From Streptomyces radicis (GTDB taxonomy: Bacteria > Actinomycetota > Actinomycetes > Streptomycetales > Streptomycetaceae): DNA of 64,000 nt. The notes below the pieces were generated by a model that searched no databases, was not told the origin of the DNA, and saw only the letters and a list, made by a program, of their open reading frames with translations. The translations under genes were made by a program, and so were the position numbers. The stretch covers positions 80,103 to 144,102 of the forward strand of contig NZ_RBDY01000016.1 in assembly GCF_003626575.1 (NCBI RefSeq), in the 5' to 3' direction. Below are positions 1 to 6,606 of this stretch, piece after piece; within the stretch, counting starts at the first letter, position 1; each line of letters begins with the position of its first letter.

Positions 1-448
1 CGGCGGCCAGCGGGCGCCCCAGCAGGGCGCAGCAGCGGTCGCGGGTGCCGTTGGTGCACACCAGGACGAGGGGGGCGCCGTCGTAGGGCTCCCCGATCCC
101 GTCGTGGTGACCCTGCGCGAGCCTGGCGAAGTCGAGGCCGGTGAGCCGCGCGGGGTCGGTGTCGGCGAGGACGCGGATCCAGGCGTTGCCCGGCGCGGTG
201 TGCGCGAGGAAGGCGCGTCGGCCGCCGGTGGTGCGCCCCGGGCGCCTGATGAGGGCCACGCGCACCCCGGCGCTTCCGTCCGCCGCCGCGCTCAGCGCAG
301 CGCCCACCTCGGGGTCGAGGCGGCTCCGGAGGAGGGCCTTGGCGCCCCAGGGGCCGGGCTGCTCGACCAGCAGCCATGTCCTGGCGGTGGCCGCGGTGCC
401 GGCGAGGGGCTCGGCCCACGCCAGTGAGGCGGCGGTGCACGTGCTCAC
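1..448 (-). CDS. Sucrase/ferredoxin-like family protein, C-terminus outside window
   Basis: The reverse strand reads open from a GTG at 448 to the window edge, giving the first 149 residues. The stretch at 131-140 (CTNGTRDRCC, Cys131, Cys139, Cys140) followed by GRPLA matches the thioredoxin-like ferredoxin motif of the sucrase/ferredoxin-like family (Suc_Fer-like). The upstream part, with its PGPWG segment near residue 31, also fits that family. Members are small redox proteins, probably binding an iron-sulfur cluster; their substrate is unknown to me. An iron-box-like site lies directly upstream, which suggests iron-dependent expression. The gene diverges from the LacI-type regulator. The start is inferred from family length and from the position of the box; the C-terminus cannot be judged. 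Confidence 0.8.
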   Translation of the reverse strand, partial: MSTCTAASLAWAEPLAGTAATARTWLLVEQPGPWGAKALLRSRLDPEVGAALSAAADGSAGVRVALIRRPGRTTGGRRAFLAHTAPGNAWIRVLADTDPARLTGLDFARLAQGHHDGIGEPYDGAPLVLVCTNGTRDRCCALLGRPLAA

Positions 449-450
449 AC

Positions 451-465
451 AGGTAAGGCTAACCT
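451..465 (-). promoter_or_regulatory. Iron box (DtxR/IdeR/DmdR-type operator)
   Basis: AGGTAAGGCTAACCT matches 14 of the 15 core bases of the DtxR/IdeR consensus palindrome (AGGTTAGGCTAACCT). It sits 2 nt upstream of the GTG of the sucrase/ferredoxin-like gene. A bound repressor there would block transcription start or leaderless initiation, so iron repression of that gene is the expected output. Confidence 0.75.
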
Positions 466-520
466 CTGCTGTCACACGGGCCCCGGGCGGCGGTCGCCCG
501 CTGGTCGATGATGGGTGCAC

Positions 521-554
521 GCAATTCGCTTGCGTCGCTTGCGTTATTCTTGCG
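521..554 (+). promoter_or_regulatory. CTTGCG repeat cluster upstream of the LacI gene
   Basis: Three direct copies of CTTGCG lie at 529-534, 538-543 and 549-554. The first also forms an inverted pair with GCAA at 521-524 (GCAA-N5-TTGC). The last copy ends 3 nt before the regulator's ATG. LacI-family sugar regulators often bind repeated TTGC/GCAA half-sites and autoregulate, so this is a likely operator. Confidence 0.55.
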
Positions 555-557
555 GGC

Positions 558-1577
558 ATGACGCGACGACTTGCCCAGGTGGCGCAGAAGGTGGGCGTGA
601 GCGAGGCCACGGTCAGCCGGGTCCTCAACGGCAAGCCGGGGGTCTCCGAGGCCACCCGGCAGGCCGTCCTCACCGCGCTCGACGTGCTCGGCTACGAGCG
701 GCCGACGCAGCTGCGCGGGGAGCGCGGCAGGCTGGTCGGCCTGGTTCTGCCGGAGCTCCAGAACCCGATCTTCCCGGCGTTCGCCGAGGTGCTCGGCGGC
801 GTGCTGGCCCAGCGCGGCCTGGTGCCCGTGCTGTGCACCCAGACGCCGGGGGGCATCCAGGAGACCGACTACGTCGACCTGCTCCTCCAACAGCAGGTCT
901 CCGGCGTGGTGTTCGCCGGTGGCCTCTACGCGCAGGCCGACGCCTCGCACGAGCACTACAGGCTCCTGGCCGAACGCCGCCTGCCGGTCGTGCTGATCAA
1001 CGCGTCGGTGCCGGGGCTCGGCTTCCCCCGGGTCTCCTGCGACGACGCCGTCGCGGTCGAGCAGGCGTGGCGCCACCTGGTGTCGCTCGGCCACGAGCGG
1101 ATCGGTCTCGTCCTCGGGCCCGTCGACCACATCCCCTCGCAGCGCAAGCTCGAGGCGGCCAGGGCAGCCGCCAGGGCGGGCGGCGGGGAGCTGCCCGACG
1201 AGCGGGTGGCGCGGGCGATGTACACGCTCGAGGGCGGGCAGGCCGCGACGTCCACGCTCCTGGACCGCGGCGTGACGGGGGTGATCTGCGCCAGCGACGT
1301 GATAGCGCTCGGCGCGGTCAGGGCGGCCAGGCGCCGCGGCCTCGCGGTCCCCGACGACCTGTCCGTGGTCGGCTTCGACGACTCGTCGCTCATGCCGTGC
1401 ACGTCCCCTCCGCTGTCCACCGTGCGCCAGCCGATCGAGGCGATCGGGCGCGCCGCGGTGGAGGTGCTGGTCGCGCAGTTCGGCGGTCGCGACGTCTCCC
1501 GCGACGAGCTGCTGTTCGAGCCCGAGCTGGTCGTGCGCGAGTCGACAGGCCCCGCGCCACGGCGGGACAACAGCTAG
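558..1577 (+). CDS. LacI-family transcriptional regulator of the glucan locus
   Basis: This 339-residue protein has a LacI helix-turn-helix at residues 4-25 (LAQVAQKVGVSEATVSRVLN) and a hinge near 45-55. A periplasmic-binding-protein-like effector domain fills the rest, ending in the usual VVGFDDSSLMP and PPLSTVRQP segments. ATG 558 is chosen because it starts exactly at the HTH; upstream in-frame codons give arginine-rich, non-family sequence. It lies directly before, and co-directional with, the ABC transporter and hydrolase genes. It is therefore the likely repressor of that operon, released by an oligosaccharide. Repeated CTTGC/GCAAT elements flank it on both sides, consistent with autoregulation. 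The effector sugar is inferred, not visible. Confidence 0.9.
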   Translation: MTRRLAQVAQKVGVSEATVSRVLNGKPGVSEATRQAVLTALDVLGYERPTQLRGERGRLVGLVLPELQNPIFPAFAEVLGGVLAQRGLVPVLCTQTPGGIQETDYVDLLLQQQVSGVVFAGGLYAQADASHEHYRLLAERRLPVVLINASVPGLGFPRVSCDDAVAVEQAWRHLVSLGHERIGLVLGPVDHIPSQRKLEAARAAARAGGGELPDERVARAMYTLEGGQAATSTLLDRGVTGVICASDVIALGAVRAARRRGLAVPDDLSVVGFDDSSLMPCTSPPLSTVRQPIEAIGRAAVEVLVAQFGGRDVSRDELLFEPELVVRESTGPAPRRDNS

Positions 1578-1590
1578 CAGTCAGTTTTTT

Positions 1591-1613
1591 GCAATCTAAG
1601 CTCAGTATATTGC
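1591..1613 (+). promoter_or_regulatory. Putative operator, GCAAT-N13-ATTGC, before the binding-protein gene
   Basis: GCAAT at 1591-1595 and ATTGC at 1609-1613 form an inverted repeat in an AT-rich pocket between the regulator stop and the lipoprotein gene. It shares the GCAA/TTGC half-site with the cluster at 521-554. TATATT at 1606-1611 could be a -10 element that the operator overlaps. Confidence 0.5.
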
Positions 1614-1677
1614 GCGCTGCTGACATCGGTGGTTGAGTGTCGCCCACTTCCCGGCCATGCTCACCAAGGGGACACCG

Positions 1678-3048
1678 ATGTCATCCAGTGCTTACCGGCA
1701 TGTGCGCCGCTGCGTCGCGACCGTCGCCGTTCTCGCCGTCGGCCTGACCGCCTGCTCGTCCGACGACGGCGGCGGTGAGGGCGGGGACGGCAGGATCCGG
1801 CTCGACATCAACGGCATGCCTCCGAACACCGACGCGCTCGAGCTGGCGGTGTTCAACGAGGAGGTCGAGGCGTTCGAGGCGGCGCACCCCGACATCGACA
1901 TCGTCCCGCACGAGGGCTTCATGGAGCCGGAGACGTTCAACACCCGCATCGCGGGCGGCGAGCTCGAGGACGTCTTCTACGTCTACTTCACCGATCCCGC
2001 CCGCATCATCGAGCAGGGCTACGCCGCGGATGTCACCGACTTCATGGACGCCCACCCGGAGTTCGAGGAGATACGGCCCGAGCTGCATCAGGTGTTCCAG
2101 GACGAGGAGGGCCGCCAGTTCGGGATCCCCACGGCCAACTACTCGATGGGTCTGCTCTACAACCGCGACCTGTTCGGCGAGGCCGGGCTCGACCCCGACG
2201 CGCCGCCCACCACGTGGGAAGAGGTCCGCGAGGCGTCCGACGCGATCGCGGGACTCGGCGGTGGCACGGTCGGCTACGGCGAGTGCACCATCGAGAACAC
2301 CGGCGGCTGGCACCTGACCGCGAGCATCTACTCCAAGGGCGGCCAGGTCGCCGAGCGGGACGGCGAGGCCTGGCGCGCGGCGTTCGACTCCCCCGAGACG
2401 GTCGAGCTGCTCGAGAACCTCCAGGCCATGCGCTGGGAGGACGACTCCATGGGCAGCGAGCAGCTGCGCACCTGCGAGGACCTGATGATCCAGATGGGCG
2501 CGGGTCAGCTCGGCATGTACCTCGCCGCCCCCGACAACATCCCGATGATCGTCCGGCAGTACGAGGGCACCTACGAGAACCTCGGCCTCGCGCCCGTCCC
2601 CGACGGCCAGGGCACGCTGATCGGCGGCGAGGGCTACATGATCAACGCCAACGCCTCGGACGAGCAGATCGAGGCGGCCATGACATGGCTCCAGTGGCGC
2701 TTCGTCAACGCCGATGAGATCGAGCGGCGCGTCCTGAACACCCTGGAGGACGACCTGCCCGTCGGCCTGCCGATGCCCCCCACCCCCGACATCTGGGTGG
2801 ACGGCGCGACCCGCGACGGCGTCGAGGCGCTCAAGGCGGAGCACGCCAACGTCCCGGTCGGCAACGTCCAGCCGTTCATGGACGCGGCCACCCGGATCGA
2901 GGGCCACATCGAGCCGCCGCGGGCCCAGGAGGTCTACGCGATCCTCGACAACGTCGTGCAGGGCGTGCTGACCGAGGAGGGCGCCGACATCCGGGCGCTG
3001 CTCGACGAGGCCGAGACCGCCGTCAACCGGATGTACGAAACCGCCTGA
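1678..3048 (+). CDS. Sugar ABC transporter substrate-binding lipoprotein
   Basis: This 456-residue family 1 extracellular solute-binding protein has a basic N-terminus, a hydrophobic signal sequence and a lipobox (LTAC, Cys26), so it should be anchored outside the membrane. ATG 1678 is chosen for its AAGGGG ribosome-binding site 6 nt upstream; in-frame GTG 1633 and ATG 1657 are alternatives. A Ser/Asp/Gly-rich linker follows Cys26, then a bilobed binding domain rich in Trp and Tyr suited to sugar stacking. It is the capture subunit for the two permeases that follow. No ATPase gene is nearby, which is usual in actinomycetes, where a shared MsiK-type ATPase serves many sugar importers. The oligosaccharide bound is inferred from context to be an alpha-glucan fragment. 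Confidence 0.9.
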   Translation: MSSSAYRHVRRCVATVAVLAVGLTACSSDDGGGEGGDGRIRLDINGMPPNTDALELAVFNEEVEAFEAAHPDIDIVPHEGFMEPETFNTRIAGGELEDVFYVYFTDPARIIEQGYAADVTDFMDAHPEFEEIRPELHQVFQDEEGRQFGIPTANYSMGLLYNRDLFGEAGLDPDAPPTTWEEVREASDAIAGLGGGTVGYGECTIENTGGWHLTASIYSKGGQVAERDGEAWRAAFDSPETVELLENLQAMRWEDDSMGSEQLRTCEDLMIQMGAGQLGMYLAAPDNIPMIVRQYEGTYENLGLAPVPDGQGTLIGGEGYMINANASDEQIEAAMTWLQWRFVNADEIERRVLNTLEDDLPVGLPMPPTPDIWVDGATRDGVEALKAEHANVPVGNVQPFMDAATRIEGHIEPPRAQEVYAILDNVVQGVLTEEGADIRALLDEAETAVNRMYETA

Positions 3049-3049
3049 C

Positions 3050-3985
3050 ATGACCGCGCCCGCCACCGTGACCAAGGGTCACGGACGAGAGGCGAGCCGA
3101 CGCCGCGGCCCCGAGCGGCGGCGTCGGCTCACCGAGAACGTCACCGCGTACGGCTTCCTGTGCGCCGCGCTCGTGGTCTTCGCCCTCTTCGCCTGGTACC
3201 CCGTCGTCCGGAATGTGATCCTCAGCTTCCAGGAGGTCAACTTCGTCCGGGGTTCGAGCTGGGTGGGCCTGGAGAACTTCGCCCATGTCCTCGACGACCC
3301 GCTGTTCGGCACGGCGTGGCGCAACAGCGCGTTGTTCACGCTCTACGCCCTGGTGCTCGGATTCGCCGTCCCCTTTCTCACCGCCGTGCTGATCAACGAA
3401 TTCCGGCACGCCCGCGCCTACTTCCGGATCCTGGTCTATCTGCCGGTGATGCTCCCGCCGGTGGTCGTGGCCCTGATGTGGCGTTGGTTCTATCTGCCGG
3501 AGGGCGGCCTCATCAACGAGGTCCTCGGCTCCGTCAACCTGCCGACGTCCCAGTGGCTCAACTCGGCCGACACCTCGCTCATCTCGCTGGTGATCGTCTC
3601 CACCTGGGCCAACATGGGCACCGCGACGCTCATTCATCTGGCGGCGCTCCAGACCATTCCCGGGGATTTGTACGAGGCCGCCGAGCTCGACGGCGCGAGC
3701 ATCTGGCGGCGGGTGTGGCATGTGACGATCCCGCAGACGCGCTTTGTGATCCTGATGCTGCTTCTTCTCCAGATCGTGGCGACGATGCAGGTGTTCACCG
3801 AGCCATTCGTCATGACCGGTGGCGGACCCCAGGATTCCACGGTCACGGTGATGCTCCTCATCTACCGCTATGCCTTCGTCTACAACAACTTCGGCGCGGC
3901 CAGCGCCATGAGCCTGCTCCTGCTCGCCGTGCTCGCCGTCTTCTCCGCCGCCTATCTGCGGGTCACCCGCGGCCGACAGAGCTGA
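3050..3985 (+). CDS. Sugar ABC transporter permease, MalF-like
   Basis: This 311-residue inner-membrane permease has about six membrane segments. The cytoplasmic EAA loop (DLYEAAELDGASIWRRVWHV, about residues 204-223) contacts the ATPase. The ATG lies 1 nt after the binding-protein stop, so translation is coupled. The basic, hydrophilic first 30 residues are typical of MalF/MsmF-type subunits in actinobacteria. With the next gene it forms the transmembrane heterodimer of the importer. Confidence 0.92.
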   Translation: MTAPATVTKGHGREASRRRGPERRRRLTENVTAYGFLCAALVVFALFAWYPVVRNVILSFQEVNFVRGSSWVGLENFAHVLDDPLFGTAWRNSALFTLYALVLGFAVPFLTAVLINEFRHARAYFRILVYLPVMLPPVVVALMWRWFYLPEGGLINEVLGSVNLPTSQWLNSADTSLISLVIVSTWANMGTATLIHLAALQTIPGDLYEAAELDGASIWRRVWHVTIPQTRFVILMLLLLQIVATMQVFTEPFVMTGGGPQDSTVTVMLLIYRYAFVYNNFGAASAMSLLLLAVLAVFSAAYLRVTRGRQS

Positions 3986-3997
3986 GAGGGGATCCCG

Positions 3998-4867
3998 ATG
4001 CGTACCCTGGTCCGCCCCGCGGTGCTCAGGACGCCGCGCGGTCGGCTGGTCTACTGGTCGCTGCTGGTCGTGGCGCTGCTGGCGTTCACCGTCGCGTTCA
4101 TCATCCCGCTCTACTGGATGACGACCGGCGGTATGAAGAGCTCGCCCGAGCTGGCCCGCAATCCACCGACCTACGTACCCGAGCAGTGGCATCCGGGCAA
4201 CTACGCCGACGCGTGGGACGAATTGGACCTCGCCACATACTTCGGCAACACCATCGTCCTGATCGGTGGCGCCTGGCTGCTCGGCCTCGCCGTTCAGCTA
4301 CCGGCCGCCTATGCCCTCTCGAAGCTCAGGCCGCGTTTCGGCAACGTCATTCTCGGGCTGATGCTGATCACGCTCATGGTGCCGGCCACGGTCCTGCTCA
4401 TCCCGACCTATCTCACCGTCTCCGACGTGCCGATATTCGGCACCAACCTCATCAACGAACCGGCCGCGGTCTGGCTCCCCGCGGCGGCCAACGCGTTCAA
4501 CATCTATGTCCTCAAGAACTTCTTCGACCAGATACCGAACGACCTTCTCGATGCCGCGAGAATCGACGGGGCCGGGCCTTTCGCCACGATGTGGCGCATC
4601 ATCCTTCCCCTTTCGCGCCCCATCATCGCCGTGGTGTCGATCCTCTCCATCTCGGCCCTCTGGCGGGATTTCCTCTGGCCGCTCGTCGTCCTTCCCGACC
4701 CGGCCGAGCAGCCCATCACCGTCTATCTCCAGCGGATAGCTGACACCACCTCGCTCAACCTGCTGATCGCCGGGCTGGTCCTGGCCAGCATTCCTCTCGT
4801 GGCGATCTTCCTGATATTCCAGCGACAGATACTCGCCGGCCTCACCGCGGGCAGCCTCAAGGGCTGA
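3998..4867 (+). CDS. Sugar ABC transporter permease, MalG-like
   Basis: This 289-residue permease has six predicted membrane segments and an EAA-type loop (DLLDAARIDGAGPFATMWRI, about residues 180-199). It starts 12 nt after the first permease, with AGAGGGGAT as ribosome-binding site. It is the second half of the transmembrane channel. Its C-terminal QRQILAGLTAGSLKG is the usual MalG-type ending that docks on the ATPase. Confidence 0.92.
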   Translation: MRTLVRPAVLRTPRGRLVYWSLLVVALLAFTVAFIIPLYWMTTGGMKSSPELARNPPTYVPEQWHPGNYADAWDELDLATYFGNTIVLIGGAWLLGLAVQLPAAYALSKLRPRFGNVILGLMLITLMVPATVLLIPTYLTVSDVPIFGTNLINEPAAVWLPAAANAFNIYVLKNFFDQIPNDLLDAARIDGAGPFATMWRIILPLSRPIIAVVSILSISALWRDFLWPLVVLPDPAEQPITVYLQRIADTTSLNLLIAGLVLASIPLVAIFLIFQRQILAGLTAGSLKG

Positions 4868-4880
4868 TCCCCCCGCGACC

Positions 4881-4935
4881 CGATCGAAGCCGATCGCTAT
4901 CCGATCGGGCTGATCGCACCCGATCGCACCTGATC
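4881..4935. repeat. Six GATC units at helical spacing upstream of the alpha-glucosidase
   Basis: GATC occurs at 4882, 4892, 4903, 4912, 4922 and 4932, spaced 10, 11, 9, 10 and 10 nt, mostly as (C/T)GATCG. The array fills the 84-nt gap between the permease stop and the alpha-glucosidase GTG. It could be a phased protein-binding array or a slippage product. Confidence 0.7.
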
Positions 4936-4951
4936 ACCGAAAGGACGGCCC

Positions 4952-6556
4952 GTGCCGCACAACCCCTCCGCATGGTGGCGGACCGCCGCCATCTACCAGG
5001 TCTATCCACGGTCGTTCGCCGACGGCGACGGCGACGGCACCGGCGACCTCGCCGGGGTCCGCGCCCGGCTGCCCTACCTCGCCGCGCTCGGCGTCGAGGC
5101 GCTGTGGTTCACGCCCTGGTACGTCTCGCCGCTCGCCGACGGCGGCTACGACGTGGCGGACTACCGGGCCATCGACCCGGCGTTCGGCACCCTGGACGAG
5201 GCGGAGAAGCTGATCTCCGAGGCGCGCCAGCTCGGCCTGCGCACCATCGTCGACGTCGTCCCCAACCATGTCTCCGACGAGCACGCGTGGTTCAGGGCGG
5301 CGCTCGACGCCCCGCCTGGCAGCTCCGAGCGCGAGCTGTTCCACTTCCGCCCCGGGCGCGGCCCGAACGGCGACGAGCCGCCGAACGCCTGGCGCTCGGA
5401 GTTCGGCGGCCCGGCCTGGAGCCGCACCGAGGCCGCCGACGGCGCGCCGGGGGAGTGGTACCTGCACCTCTTCGCTCCCGGGCAGCCCGACCTCAACTGG
5501 GCCCACCCGCGCGTCCGCCGGGAGCACGAGGACATCCTCCGCTTCTGGTTCGACCGCGGCGCCGCGGGCATCCGCATCGACTCGGCCGCCCTGCTCGCCA
5601 AGGCCCCCGACCTGCCGGACTTCGAGCCGGGGCGCGACCCGCACCCCTATGTGGACCGCGACGAGCTGCACGACATCTACCGCTCGTGGCGCTCCGTCGC
5701 CGACGCCTACGACGGCGTGCTCATCGGCGAGCTGTGGCTCCCCGACGTCGAGCGGTTCGCGCGGTATCTGCGCCCCGACGAGCTGCACACGGCGTTCAAC
5801 TTCGACTTCCTGTCGCGCCCCTGGGCGCCCGACGAGCTGCGCGCCTCCATCGACGCCACGCTCGCCGCCCACGCCGGGGTGGGCGCCCCCGCCACGTGGG
5901 TGCTCTGCAACCACGACGTGACCCGCACCGTCACGCGCTACGGCCGCGCCGAGACGGGCTTCGCGTTCGCCGCCAAGCGCTTCGGCACCCCCACCGACCT
6001 GGCCCTCGGCACCCGCAGGGCCAGGGCGGCGGCCCTGCTCACCCTCGCCCTGCCGGGCGCCGTCTACATCTACCAGGGCGAGGAACTCGGCCTGCCCGAG
6101 GCCGAGATCCCCCGCGACCGCGTCACCGACCCCATGCACGACAGGTCGGGCGGCGTCGACCCGGGCCGCGACGGCTGCCGCGTTCCGCTGCCCTGGGAGG
6201 GCGAGCGGCCCCCTTACGGCTTCGGCGGGCGCGACACCTGGCTGCCCCAGCCCGCCGACTGGGCGCCCTACACCGCGGCGCGGCAGGAGAACGACCCCGA
6301 CTCCATGCTCAGCCTCTACCGCACCGCCCTGCGGCTGCGGCGCGGCTGGGCCGACCCCGGCACGGAGGCGCTGACCTGGCTCGAGGGCGAGCCTGGGCTG
6401 CTCGCCTTCGCCCGCGCCGACGGGCTGATCTGTGCCGTCAACCTGGCGGGTGAGCCCGTTCCGCTCCCCGCCCACACAGCCGTCCTGCTCAGCAGCGGTC
6501 CGCTGGACGACGCGGCCCTGCTGCCGCCGGACACGGCGGCCTGGCTGCGGGGCTGA
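4952..6556 (+). CDS. GH13 alpha-glucosidase, cytoplasmic
   Basis: This 534-residue enzyme has no signal peptide. All four GH13 conserved regions are present: DVVPNH at 101-106, GIRID with the nucleophile Asp210, GELW with the acid/base Glu260, and CNHD with Asp322. Size and the N-terminal YQVYPRSFADGDGDGTGDL calcium-type loop fit the alpha-glucosidase/oligo-1,6-glucosidase subfamilies. It should hydrolyse imported alpha-linked oligosaccharides to glucose inside the cell. It follows the permeases and precedes the secreted glucanase, so its natural substrates may be alpha-1,3-linked (nigero-type) sugars; that is inference. GTG 4952 has AAAGGA upstream and starts just before the conserved WWRTAAIYQ. 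Confidence 0.93.
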   Translation: MPHNPSAWWRTAAIYQVYPRSFADGDGDGTGDLAGVRARLPYLAALGVEALWFTPWYVSPLADGGYDVADYRAIDPAFGTLDEAEKLISEARQLGLRTIVDVVPNHVSDEHAWFRAALDAPPGSSERELFHFRPGRGPNGDEPPNAWRSEFGGPAWSRTEAADGAPGEWYLHLFAPGQPDLNWAHPRVRREHEDILRFWFDRGAAGIRIDSAALLAKAPDLPDFEPGRDPHPYVDRDELHDIYRSWRSVADAYDGVLIGELWLPDVERFARYLRPDELHTAFNFDFLSRPWAPDELRASIDATLAAHAGVGAPATWVLCNHDVTRTVTRYGRAETGFAFAAKRFGTPTDLALGTRRARAAALLTLALPGAVYIYQGEELGLPEAEIPRDRVTDPMHDRSGGVDPGRDGCRVPLPWEGERPPYGFGGRDTWLPQPADWAPYTAARQENDPDSMLSLYRTALRLRRGWADPGTEALTWLEGEPGLLAFARADGLICAVNLAGEPVPLPAHTAVLLSSGPLDDAALLPPDTAAWLRG

Positions 6557-6606
6557 CCCCCGCGGCGAGGCCGCCACCCACCCCACCCCCCACGGAAGGG
6601 AATGTC

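Noticed and set aside
4881..4935. DnaA boxes or a replication origin in the GATC array
   Set aside because: The motifs do not match the actinobacterial DnaA box, and no dnaA or dnaN lies nearby.
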